From Metallyticus violacea (lineage: Eukaryota > Arthropoda > Insecta > Mantodea > Metallyticidae), in NCBI GenBank assembly GCA_030762175.1, contig CM060833.1:73644001-73708000 (forward strand): DNA of 64,000 nucleotides. The letters are read 5' to 3'. Positions within the stretch are counted from its first letter, which is position 1. Each line of letters begins with the position of its first letter. Under the pieces are notes generated by a model, which was given only the letters and a program-made list of their open reading frames with translations, was not told where the DNA came from and ran no database searches. Of this stretch, positions 46,486-56,885 are shown in pieces. The position numbers and the translations under genes were made by a program.

Positions 46486-47585
46486 ATAGCGGAATAAGAG
46501 CATGGTCTATTTAAGTAACTTTATTCTGTAAATCATAAAGGAAACACTAAACTCTGGTCAATTAAAGGATTGTGTGACCATTTCTGTGATTCAGTGCATA
46601 TAATTTCCAAGTACAATACAAATTAACAGAACTTTTGCTACATTATTTTGCTCAACAATTTTAATTTTCCAATTAAACATGAAAGCCAAGCAAGTCCTTA
46701 GCCTGTCACGGTAACATCGGTTACCACGTGACAAAGAGCAGGAGGCACTGTGATCTCATTTAGCCTTCTGACAATTCCATTACCGGTGCAAGAAAAAAAG
46801 CTGGGCGACAGACAACTTGACGTGGACAATTTTTAAAAGGCAGAGGGGAAGAGGGTGTTTAAGTAGCGAATGGTTTTTCTCAACATGATTGGTTGCGATT
46901 GGAGGGGAGGACTGCCACTTTTTTCCTTGCACCACTGAAGGAAAATTTAGAGAGAGACACTTCCAAACCTCACAATATGAACTTGGTGGCTATGCCAATT
47001 AAAGCATTAATTTATGTAAGGATTCAATAAGTAGCTTAGTAATTAAATTATCGCTCTACGCTCCTTTTCGCTTCTTCATTGCAAATATATTCATAGAAAA
47101 CAAAATCTAAACGTGAGTGACAAAGTTCTCTATTTTATTTTCGAAATGTAAATCTGTCTTTTTCTTCTTATACCAACAGTCCTTTGTTCACAACATCTGG
47201 AAACCCTAACTCAAAAATCAAAATGCAGAATCATCCAAAATATTAAATATTAAAAATATCTCGTGAGACAGCAGGTATATAAAATAAGTTTAAAAGATAA
47301 TGTTAACTATAGAAAACGATGCTTAACAAATAAATATTTTATTTATAGATTGCGTCAAAGAACATTCTTATGGAATATTTAATATATATATATAGTTTAT
47401 TAAAACATTACATTTTCATTGTAAAGATAAATATTATTTTGTAAATTAACTATATTCAAAGATAAATTTATCATGGATTACAATAAAATTTATTTATATG
47501 AATTGTTAATGGAATATAGATTTGAAGGTGGATTTAATTGTAATTTTTTGAAGATTATTAAAATGAATAAGCTCTATAATATGTA
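46486..47585. other. AT-rich DNA, no gene recognised
   Basis: A somewhat GC-richer patch lies at 46700-46930. The rest is AT-rich. No ORF of note. Confidence 0.5.
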
Positions 47586-47715
47586 TACACCAATCTTCAT
47601 TTTTGGCACTCATCCAAATATAGCAGAATAAAGCAAAATCTTGGTGCTCGTCAAGGATGTAGTATGTCACCAATATTGTTATATACATATATCCCGTCTG
47701 ACGAAACACTGCAGT
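47540..47715 (+). pseudogene. LINE reverse-transcriptase motif fragment
   Basis: The plus strand at about 47635-47695 reads QNLGARQGCSMSPILLYTYI, which closely follows the GVRQGCxxSPxLFNxYI motif of non-LTR retrotransposon reverse transcriptases. Upstream, LKIIKMNKLYNMYTP fits the spacing of the preceding helix. The catalytic FxDD box is not seen downstream before the frame breaks. The fragment is old and dead. Whether it belongs with the LINE tail at 12.5 kb cannot be said. Confidence 0.55.
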
Positions 47716-48089
47716 TTTCAAGTGAAAGCGCTCGCATGTCGTGAATGCTCGGTAAGTCACCTTGAGAAACGTAGAGTACAGTCTGACCCCAAAAAACATC
47801 AACTGTTAGGAAGTTAATAAATATAATTACCAAAAATATGCTTGAATTTACTATTTCTGTACTATACCCACGTATCTTCCAAAAGTTGCCGTATGCGCAA
47901 AACAAAGGTCTCAATTTCATTTGCGCTATCTGTTGAACTGCCCTCTTCTGCTACCTTCCCTGTTATAATCCATTTCATCTTCATCACCACTCCCAATACC
48001 TACGTTTGTTACAATCCATTCGACTTCCTCTTCTATTAATGCGTCACGATGTCAATAAATGTTTAACAGATTGGCAGCATTGTTTCCAC

Positions 48090-49035
48090 TATTCTTTGCT
48101 GATTTCACTTATTGCTTGTACAGTCATTCGTTTCAGAACTGCAGGGAAATGGAAACAACATTTTTGGATGTTATTTTTAGCTTCACCACATTCCAGACAT
48201 GTTCAATTGGATTTAGGTCGCAGTGATGGTAAAGTAAAGCACGTTCTTTTAAAATCCTTTCTTTTCACTGTTTTGTTGAGGCTTGTTTTGTTTACTTATT
48301 TCTATTTAGTTATTTCTATTAATTCTTGTAGTTAAATCTGAGTCTGCAGTGAAATTTTTATTGTTTAAACAGGAAATCATGTCAGGTGTTCTAGAGCCCA
48401 TTGCTGGTACTTTATTTTCTTGTGCTGTGTGATATGCTACATTACATAAAACAACAATGCACTCAGAGGCATATCTGGTAAGAGACTTCGTTTAACTATT
48501 TATGAAAACTTTTGTCATCACTTTCATCAAGATAATCTACATAATCACGATGGAATCATATATTAACTCAGCCCCTTCAATCAACCACATTTTACCACCA
48601 GCATGAACAACAATAGCCCTTGTCCAACACTTTGGTTTATGTGTACATCATGCTGCCAACACTTGTTTACGGTATGAGTATGAACCCATGTTTCATCTGT
48701 TTAAACAGTTGGTTTCGTTGGCCCTTTTTCATTTTTTCTTAGCGTTCTCAGGTATGCTGCAAGAGGTGCGATAATGTCAGGCCGCTCCATTAAAATAAAT
48801 CGCAAATTATTGCATTACGTTCAGGAATTGTTTCTCTATGCTCCTAAAACTTAACAAAAAAAAGTTCTGCTCACGACACATTTTGCAAAAATTGCCAAGT
48901 TCAATTTTCTTTGGGTGTGGGCGGCTTTTACCACTGCGGTTGCTGTCCTTTTCACAGCATTCTTTAATGAACGGGAGATCCACATTCAACTCACATATAA
49001 TTAATAAACGCAGATCTACATTCAATACCATATAA
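48090..49035 (-). pseudogene. IS630/Tc1-type DDE transposase relic
   Basis: Reading the minus strand with frame changes gives, in order: an N-terminal part (74-codon ORF at 48807-49031), ERPDIIAPLAAYLRTLRKNE (about 48790-48730), DETWVHTHTVNKCWQ (about 48705-48655; first aspartate), a VVHAGGKMWLIEGAELIY block (about 48610-48560), NVAYHTAQENK (about 48435-48400; normally DNAxYHS, second aspartate lost), and YHCDLNPIEHVW (about 48225-48190; YHCxLNPIExxW in the family). This is the arthropod IS630-related class. Stops interrupt every segment, so it is inactive. Shadow ORFs on the plus strand (48006-48335, 48838-49035) should be ignored. Confidence 0.8.
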
Positions 49036-49439
49036 TTAATAAACGTTTCTTATAATGTATGCAATTTAATAATTTATTGACATGTATCTTATAATATGTA
49101 GCTATATAGACTGTTATAAAATAACTGGAGATAGAAATAGAATTTGTGCAGTAAGGATGGAACATGAATGTAATAATATAGCGACATCCTGGCGGCATAA
49201 GCAAGGTCAGTTATTTGAATAGAATAGGAACTTTTCTGTTCATCTCTATTAAAAAAAAAGATCCTTGAAGAAAACCTTGATAGCTCAATTTCACCCTTCG
49301 TAAGCGACCTCTTAAAAAGCTTAAAAAGAGAAATTCTCGCTGCATCTACCGTACGAATGAAAGAAATGAGCTCAGTCAATAAGCACTCGAATTTTAAATT
49401 ATATCTTCCGGAATCTTCCATTCACAAAATACTAAGCCA

Positions 49440-50021
49440 TTCAGAGAGTAAAGTTTAGGACGCGTCTAGAACGTTCCAAGATTTGAATTTTCGCGGAGAA
49501 ACGCGTAGAGAAATCATTAAAAACCATTCTTTGGAGGAGGAGATTTTGCGTTCAGTTCATTTCAGGAGACGTAAGAATTCAGCTCGACTTGAGAGACGTG
49601 ACAGTGAAGTTTGTTCGATTTGGGAGACGCGAGAGAGCAGTATAGCTTGGATGATGTAACAGTTCGAAGCCGGGAGATTTAACAAGTTCAGTTCGATTTG
49701 GTAGACGTAACAGTGCAGTTCTGTTCGGCTTGGAGATGTAAGAGTGAATCTCGTTTTTGCAAGATGAAATTAGTTTAATTCAATTTAGCTCATACAATCG
49801 GGAGGAAACCGTACTTAGAAATATCACAAAAGGAACAGTTTAGGTGTAAAGCAACGGACATTAAGTAATCCAAAGTCTAGCTGAATTACGTAGATTAATA
49901 AGGAGATAAATTGTGATTTATATCATTAGATGTATTACCAAATATTACGGCTCTTTGCAAGTGGTCCAGGTGTGTTGTGAATGACAAGTGACTTACTAAA
50001 ATAAACGCAGTGAAGTGTGAA

Positions 50022-50022
<1 letters not shown>
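49440..50022 (+). repeat. degenerate 22-31-bp tandem repeats, possible LTR or non-coding transcript
   Basis: Between about 49560 and 49755 there are seven imperfect copies of a unit near GGGAGACGTAACAGTGCAGT then TCGATTTG, starting near 49565, 49592, 49623, 49651, 49673, 49701 and 49731. Upstream is CTAGAACGTTCCAAG, which contains the palindrome GAACGTTC. Downstream an AATAAA lies at about 50000, shortly before an (ATT)n tract. This layout would fit the end of an LTR, but I find no second LTR and no coding motif. There is no ORF of note. Confidence 0.5.

Positions 50023-50075
<53 letters not shown>
50023..50075. repeat. (ATT)n microsatellite
   Basis: About 17 uninterrupted ATT units, directly visible. 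Confidence 0.9.
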
Positions 50076-50076
<1 letters not shown>

Positions 50077-52930
50077 TAGAAAGCCCATCCCGTATTTCTT
50101 TCCTCCCCTAAGAACATCCCAGAAAAGCATTTACAGAATCCCTGAGAAGATCCCCTCTTCAATAGCGGCAGAAGAAGATGTTCAAAGCAGTTGTATTCAT
50201 CGAGATTAAGATTCTTCAGCAAATAATATCCATCTTTCTTCAGTTAACTAAACCCATTTTCCCCCCACAAATCAACATAAACTAATCTCAACATCATAAA
50301 ATTAAACTAAACAATTCAATAATAAATATACACACCATTTAACAAAACCGCCGCAAATTGATGCTTCAACGTACAACCACGCACCATTAATAATAAACAT
50401 ATAAACCTTGTTAATTTTTCGCATGGAATGATACGAACTTTTTCTTCTGTACAGAACTGCAGCACATTGTATGTATGTCTGCTTTGCGAGTGTATGACTT
50501 TGCTGATAACTTTTTGGGGTTTCCATATGCTCTTTTGTACGCACGCTTCTGATACTGACTGCACGCACCGAACTGATGCAGCGCTGTGCATACATAGTAC
50601 GTTAGAAAAGGGTGGCGTATAACAGTAACGTAATATGTTGACGGTCAAGGTTCCGCTGCCTGCAGTTTGCATTGTTTCTTCAGACAGGCAATAGTAGATG
50701 AAAAGTGTAGAGAGAGGGTAATCAAACTTACCTTAACATAACTGAAATATAAGGAAATGCATAAAGATGTTGTATTTTGCAGATGATTAAGAAGTTGTTT
50801 CAAATAATGAAGAAAATATACAGAAAGATCTTTATGAGCTATATAGAATATCCACCCAATATAATGTGAAAATATCTGCTGAAAAAATAAAACTGCCTTT
50901 TCAAAGCCAAATGCAATACAATGTAAACTATAGAGAATAAAACAATGAAAATTTAAATTTCTCAAAACAGGAATGACATTTAGGACCAGAAAGAAAAAAA
51001 CAAAAGTTTCAATGATAGAATGAAAAGAGTCATTTGTAAAACTAATAAAATAAACAACACTAAAAAGTTATAATGTGAAACTTGGTGTAATTTTGCATTG
51101 TAGAAGAGAAATGAATAAAACTTCATAACTTTATAATCCTGATATATTTAGACATCACGTCAGAATGATCCGCGTGATATGCATTCCCTTCTGAAAGAAA
51201 CTGCAAAACCACCTAAGGGGGAAAAGCTGCAAGAATATTGAAGGGAAAATGAAACACAATAGAGTGACAATGTAAATACATTTAGCCCCTGTAGGAATAA
51301 GGAGCTCTTTTGTCCTCTTGCTGAGCTTGATGGGATTGGTAAAGGAATCTCGTTAGTCCCAAGGGAGTCGAGATTTATGTAAACATGCCCGCTGCACCAT
51401 ACAATGTGACTATCGATTGAAATCATCTAGAACTGTCTTCTTATCCTTCACCCCCTAGTCTTCTCAACTACTTTTCTACTTTTATACCTTTTCATTTTTA
51501 CCCCTCCCCCTCTTTTTCCCTTATTTAGCATCTTTCTCTGGTCTTGTTCACGGCAATTTACGCATTTCTTTTTCTTTCTTTCTTGCAATCTATAAAATGG
51601 ATAATGAAACATATTTATATGCACAGACTATATGTGATTATGAACCTACCCGTACACCTACATTCAGATATTAAAAAGTAGTCACTCGCGCAGTTAGACA
51701 GCGGTCCTCATGGTCATAAATTTTCTCTGTACCGCCATAAAAATGTTCATTGTTACTGGCTCAAAGCTGACATGGGGAAACTTTTCTCACGGTATACGAT
51801 AACGTAAAACATCAAGCTTGTATACAATGACACATGCCTTGCAAAGTTTCTACTGGCGGAGGAACATATAATATATATGTTTAAGTGTGTAGGTAAATAA
51901 TAACTAATAAAGTTAATTCTGGTTGTTCAGATTGACTTATATGAACAGATGATTTTTAAAATTTATCGGGATGAAACTGTAGTTTTATTTTATAAAACAA
52001 AATTCGTAAGGTGTCCGAGTGATGTCGCGCTGTCAGGCATGTAAACTCTCCATCCCTTTCGTTTGTTGTTGCCTAGAAGAGAAGATGCTGTAAACTTTGC
52101 CTCAATGTGCTTTAGTGAAAAATTACTGGATAGTGAACTACATTGTTATCACTCATATGTCTTTCGAGAGAGTGCCTACCAAGAGAAACACATTCCTTCT
52201 TGCTCATCAAGGCGAGTAAACAGGATCTTTGTTAAATGAGACAGGCAAGCACTCTCTCCAGTTAATTTTATGGATTTAGTGTGTCTCTAGATCAATATCC
52301 CCAAAGCTTTAAAATAATAAAGGCAAATTAAAACATATACTCTCAAAGGTGCTTTTGAAACAAAACTTGGTATAAAAATAAAAACTGAAACATTTGAATA
52401 CAAAAGATGTTTTATTTTAATATCTTATATTCTTAGAATACTTCAATGTAAATTATTTATTTAAAAAAATCTAATGTGAAATCCCCATCGAAAATCGATT
52501 CGTAGCATCTCAAATTGCAATCGACAAGAATATATGAATCATCATCACATAAGGGTTGTCGGACAGTTTCTGAATTAGTGGTAACAAAACATTTTGTAAT
52601 GCTTTAAGAATTTACATTTCAGTATCGTCAAGCCAACGCTAATGACTTGTCATAAAACATGCATGGAGTGAGCAGGATAAGTTACACAGACAAAAAGCTT
52701 CAACTAGTACAAAAATTCAAATTGACACTCAAGAGAAACGGTAGTCGAGATCAAGTTCGCACACCCCATTCCTGTCAATATCTCCATACTTTTGCACTAC
52801 AGATGTAACCGCCTCACTTAACTACGTATGTAAATAATCGTTTTTGTTTAAATATTTACTGTAAATAAAACTTGTTTAGTAATGCTTATTCACTGCTCTT
52901 CTGCCACCTAAGTCTATAATTGAACACTTG
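50076..52930. other. no gene recognised
   Basis: ORFs at 50302-50672 (97-118 codons, minus, two overlapping frames), 50645-50965 (106 codons, minus) and 51160-51426 (88 codons, minus) are among the longer ones in the window but show no domain I recognise. A pyrimidine-rich tract lies at 51440-51590. The rest is AT-rich. Confidence 0.45.
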
Positions 52931-53520
52931 GAAATATTTTTGGTTGGTGCTTAACGCCCGTTTTAACTACTGAGGCATCACAGGCGATGGATACGATGAT
53001 ATGTGAAATGAAATGATAAGCTGGGAAAGCATTTTTTTAAGGAAGGAAACGTTCCACGCCCAAGTTTAGGGTACCTCCCCGGCATTTGCCATTTACGAGG
53101 ACTGAGGAAAACCGGAAAAAAAAAAACAGTCAGGGAGGACGATACGAGTGGGATTGGAACCCCCAGATCTCCCGCTCACGAGTCCACCCCTTACGACCTC
53201 TGCCACCCGTGACGATCGAAATGATTTGAAGAAATTACATTTTCAGAAATGAAAGGGCTCATAGTAATTGGTAAGCACTCAAAATGGATAATGTTATCAC
53301 CGGATTCATGGAAGAATTTACAAAACGCTATTCATCTGGGTCATTTATTGATATCTAACCTGGTTTGCTCAAGAAGACTGCATAAAAATGTAGCAATGTG
53401 AACGAAGACAAGAAATTAGCAGAAATATAAAAGTCTGTCCATAATCACAGTGCAAAACAAAGCAGAGTTGATCTCGGGACTGATAAGGTGTACCGAAACT
53501 GCTACAATTACACACGAACA
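52890..53520 (-). repeat. repeat X, inverted copy split by a SINE
   Basis: On the minus strand, about 53510-53225 aligns with 45835-46105, and the alignment resumes at about 52930-52890 with 46118-46150. The gap is filled exactly by SINE-B copy 8. Divergence between the two copies of repeat X is considerable, so the repeat is old compared with its SINE. Confidence 0.65.
52931..53227 (-). repeat. SINE-B copy 8, full length, inserted in repeat X, with target-site duplication
   Basis: The element (about 52942-53216) has the head TCACGGGTGGCAGAGGTCGT, the B-box variant GGGTTCCAATCCC, the body ACTGTTTTTTTTTTCCGG, the GGCAAATGCCGGGGAGGTAC block and the 3' part ATCGCCTGTGATGCCTCAGT with GGGCGTTAAGCACCAACC. 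GAAATATTT (52931-52939) and GAAATGATTT (53218-53227) bracket it. The equivalent site in the copy of repeat X at 46104 has no SINE. Confidence 0.88.
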
Positions 53521-53872
53521 CTGCTTGCCAAGAAAGATAATGAAATATGTTGCAGATAAAATCTGTTTCGCATCTTAGTACACCGAACTAGCAATTAAAT
53601 CCCTCTACTTTGAAACAGCACTAAGTGGTCATAGTTCAATAGTTAATAACAATCATGTTTCTTTAGATTATTAAGGAGGGAAGCCATTCTCTTACAAAGT
53701 TTAATATTTAGCTTTAGTTTGAGTTTCTGAGCACCTAATTGCAATTTCTTCAATAGTCTTAAGTTTCTACATTTTATCGTCTGTGACCCTAAGCTCCCTA
53801 TCTTAAATTGCTTGTCTAAGACTCCTGTGTATGTGGTGAAAATATTTCGAAGTCGTTCATTAATATTCGGCA
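53521..53872. other. no gene recognised
   Basis: An 85-codon minus ORF at 53643-53900 is leucine/lysine-rich but has no recognised domain and runs into the transposon end. Confidence 0.5.
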
Positions 53873-55029
53873 TATACAGAGGTGCCAAAAATGTATACAC
53901 ACTTCAAGCAAAGAAAAAACTGTGTTAATAACAAAACTGAATTCACACAAACAGAAAATGATGAGCACTAATCATCTTAGACTTTTACAGTTACAACAGT
54001 TGCTCAAATAGCCACTATCGGCGTCGATACACTTCTGAGTTCAAAAAATTGAGCAACGTTTGCGAAAGTGTCCTCAGCGATTGCAGCACATGCCGTTTCA
54101 ATTTCTTCCGGAAGTGTCACCAGTGTAGCTGGTTTTCTACGGCATACAACATCCTCAAGAGTTCCCCACAGGCGGAAGTCAAATGGAGTTGGAGAACGCG
54201 GTGGAAACTCGATAGGATCTCTTCGTCCTAGATTTGTAGATTTCTGCGGTGAGTGCTCAAAACATTACAAAACCGTAGTCGAGGACGCGGGGCTTGTTGC
54301 TGTGCGAGGTCTCCCAGATCTGCCCCTGTGAACACACATACGGTATCACGAGTCTCAAATTTGACTCGAATGCGTGCAATTGTTACTCGTGTTGGCGGTT
54401 CTGTTCTGTACCCACGTCTCCATTGCCTTTGAACATCAACAACATTCTCTGTTTTCCAACACTACTTCAAAATTGCTTTCCTCTATTCAAATGATAATCT
54501 TTGCTCCATTTTGTTGTAGCAACGCTAGTATAACGTAATGTGTTACAGAACATCATACATTAATCTTGTTGACTTCATTTGTTCATTGATGGTTTACCTG
54601 CCACGTAGCAACGTTATTATAATGTATGTAACGAATGAATGGCATTAACGCCCGTTTTAACTACAGAGGCACCACAGGCGATGGACACTAATGATACATG
54701 AGATGAAATATTGGGAAAGGATTTATTTTTAAAGAAGGAATCGTTCAGGTCTAAGTTTAGGATACCTCACCTGCATTTGCCATTTATCAGGACTGAGGAA
54801 AACTTGGAAAAAACCTCAGTCAGGGAGGAGGGCCCTCGCGGGATTCGAACCCCAGCTCATGAGTTCGCGCCTTAATGATCTCGGCCACCCGTGAGATGTA
54901 TGTATGTCTGTCACATCTGTTTACACGACTTCACACTACACACTACTCTTATTTTTCGGTTCAACTTTGAAATATATTAATAGATATCTACTGTGAAAGT
55001 GTGTATACATTTTTGACACTCTCGGTATA
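53873..55029 (-). mobile_element. internally deleted mariner-type element with inverted repeats and a nested SINE
   Basis: The ends are inverted repeats: TATACAGAGGTGCCAAAAAT then GTATACACAC at 53873, and its near-complement ending at 55029 (TATACCGAGAGTGTCAAAAA then TGTATACACAC). Both start with TA, the mariner target. On the minus strand a dead transposase can be read: WKTENVVDVQRQWRRGY and PPTRVTIARIRVKFETRDT (DNA-binding part, about 54460-54350), then FPPRSPTPFDFRLWGTLEDV (about 54210-54155; the PPRSPDLTPxDFxLWG motif that includes the third acidic position) and a C-terminal EEIETACAAIAED. The segment with the first two catalytic residues is missing, so it is an internal-deletion derivative. 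A SINE-B sits inside at 54631-54895. Confidence 0.85.
54622..54904 (-). repeat. SINE-B copy 9, nested in the mariner-type element, with 9-bp duplication
   Basis: The element (about 54631-54895) has the head CTCACGGGTGGCCGAGATCA, the B box GGTTCGAATCCC, the body CCTCCCTGACTGAGG and the tail ACGGGCGTTAATGCC. ATGTATGTA is present exactly at 54622-54630 and 54896-54904. The partial copy at 44.8 kb lacks the SINE, so the insertion occurred after the copies separated. Confidence 0.9.
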
Positions 55030-55204
55030 TACAGTGTGTCCCAGTTATGTTGATTGGCCAAGATAATATGATAAAATTTTGTTTGCAACAATTTATCATT
55101 TGAGGCATCAGAAAAAAGTGAGCGAGATAAATTGGACAGCCTGTTTAAGTATATTCATATACATTCATATACATACATTTGAAAAAGCATAACAAAATGA
55201 TTCT

Positions 55205-55440
55205 GAGCGGCACTTGGCCGAGTAGTTAGACCACTCGCCTCTTACCAAGGTGATCTGTGTTTAATCCCAGCCGCCAAAAGTGATATTTGTGCCTTCTAGC
55301 AGATCCTCTGTTTCACCTGTCATTCATTCTTCCATTGCTTCATCGTCACCCTAACCGCCATCTTCACTATCATCTAGCGCAATGTAGTCCGCCGGTTTCC
55401 GGTGCGCGAAAAGTAAATAGACTACCTGCTGCCTTGTCTA
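55205..55440 (+). repeat. SINE-D copy 2
   Basis: This has the head CACTTGGCCGAGTAGTTAGA then CCACTCGCCTC, the B-box variant GTGTTTAATCCCAG, and the body CCGCCATCTTCACTATCATC then TAGCGCAATGTAGTCC, which resembles CCCATCTTCACCTTCATCAT then ATAATGTAATCC of the copy at 7.6 kb. No clear duplication. Its 3' limit is uncertain. Confidence 0.6.
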
Positions 55441-55894
55441 GTACGCAAGTGTGTTGATATTAGCAGTACTCACGTGATATCACTCACAAAATGGCTCTGA
55501 AAGTATACCCTACCCCTGTTCAAATTGAGACATATAGCCGTATAAAGAACATTTAGGGAAGTGAACAGTCACTCTGCCCTATCACAGCTGAGATATATCT
55601 ATTTCATTTCATTTCAAATTACGAATGCATTACTTTTTTTCCCTGATGCATACGCCAAAAAGTTATTAACTTGGAATATAGATGCGTTTCGAGATATTCA
55701 TCTCCTTTATAGACATTCATCTTGGCTCATAAATGAAGTACTTCATGAAGACGCAGATGGGAATTTTGAGGTTCTCTTAGCGTGTGGGTTTATGGAATGA
55801 AGTATGTAACGTTTCTGTCTTCCTTAGGATCCACAGTTAAACTCGCGAATCTATTTATGTTGTCATAATTCTGTATCGGGTAGGACGTTCAGGG
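55441..55894. other. no gene recognised
   Basis: A 79-codon ORF at 55561-55800 (GTG start) has no recognised domain. Nothing else is supported. Confidence 0.5.
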
Positions 55895-56885
55895 CTATTC
55901 AATTATAATTTTTCTCAACATTCTCATAATTTTGGTAATCGTTTTCAAAAATAGTCCCTGTTACATGCAATGAAACTGTTCCAGCGTTTCTGCGTCTTCA
56001 AAGATTCGCCTTCACCACTGCTTCTGATGTAAAATGCCTCGAACCAAGGTGTTTCTTCAATTGTGGGAAAAAGAAAAAGTCACATGGGGTTAAATCTAGG
56101 CAAAGCGTTGATTTTTGTGAGACATTCAGCAACAACATTTACGGTTTGCGACCGTGCATTATCGTGATGCAACACCAAGCTTGTTGCACGGAAATGTGGC
56201 CATTAGCTTGTGATATGACCTTGCAGAATTGTTAGGGCATCTCTGTAGCATTACTCAGTTACAGTTTACAGTTGCGAGTGCAAGTACGACATGCTGGTAA
56301 ACCATTCCTCGAATATTGAAAAATGAGATTTCTATAACTTTCCCAGCAGACGGAACCACACGATCCGTTTGTGTGTGTTTGCGTGTGGGGATTGAAATGT
56401 TCAACAGATTACCTTTGAAAGAAGGTCCGCATCTTCCTGCAACACCACTGTAACTGCAAGTAAACTTGCACATGAATATCCTTCTGTTCAGGTATCAGTA
56501 ATATTGGAATTTACCGTGCATAACAGGTCTCAATTTCAATTTTTCAATTACCAACGTGTGGGCTGTACCCATTGAAATTTTCAGAATTTCAGATACTGAT
56601 GTTAATGTTACTTGACGATCTCCTCCCACAATAACAACCGCGGTGTTAATGCTTTCTTCCGTGAGAGCACAAACTGGAGATCCGGGTTCACCTTCCCTTG
56701 AAATTGACTGTTTCCCTCTTTAAATTTTTTAAACCATCTTTGAGCTATGTTTTAGTAAAAACAAACAAAAAAAAAAGACTCTGCATAGGCCTCCTGTAAT
56801 ATTTCACGGGTCTCAGATGAAGATTTGTTGCGACGAAAGAAAAAGTTCAGAGTGGTACATTGTTCGTCGGGTATCACCTCCATTT
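55895..56885 (-). pseudogene. mariner transposase relic, most of the length
   Basis: On the minus strand from about 56882 the N-terminus can be followed: MEVIPDEQCTTLNFFFRRNK then SSSETREILQEAYAES, the helix-turn-helix of Mos1/SETMAR-type proteins. RWFKKFKEGNSQF comes next, and after a frame change GEPGSPVCALTEESINTAV and VTLTSVSEILKISMGTAHTL (second helix-turn-helix). The middle is poorly preserved. Then VLHHDNARSQTVN (about 56170-56130) carries the HHDNAR block with its aspartate intact, and CDFFFFPQLKKHLGSRHF (about 56085-56030) carries the conserved CDFxLFPxLK block. Frameshifts and stops show it is dead. No inverted repeats were recognised at its limits. Confidence 0.85.

Noticed and set aside
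49466..49486. Heat-shock element (GAACGTTC palindrome)
   Set aside because: A single inverted pair is common by chance, and there is no gene downstream to regulate.
50302..50965. Minus-strand ORFs of 97-118 codons as a possible cysteine-rich or membrane protein
   Set aside because: Two frames overlap each other, no signal or domain stands out, and lengths are within chance for a 64 kb AT-rich window.
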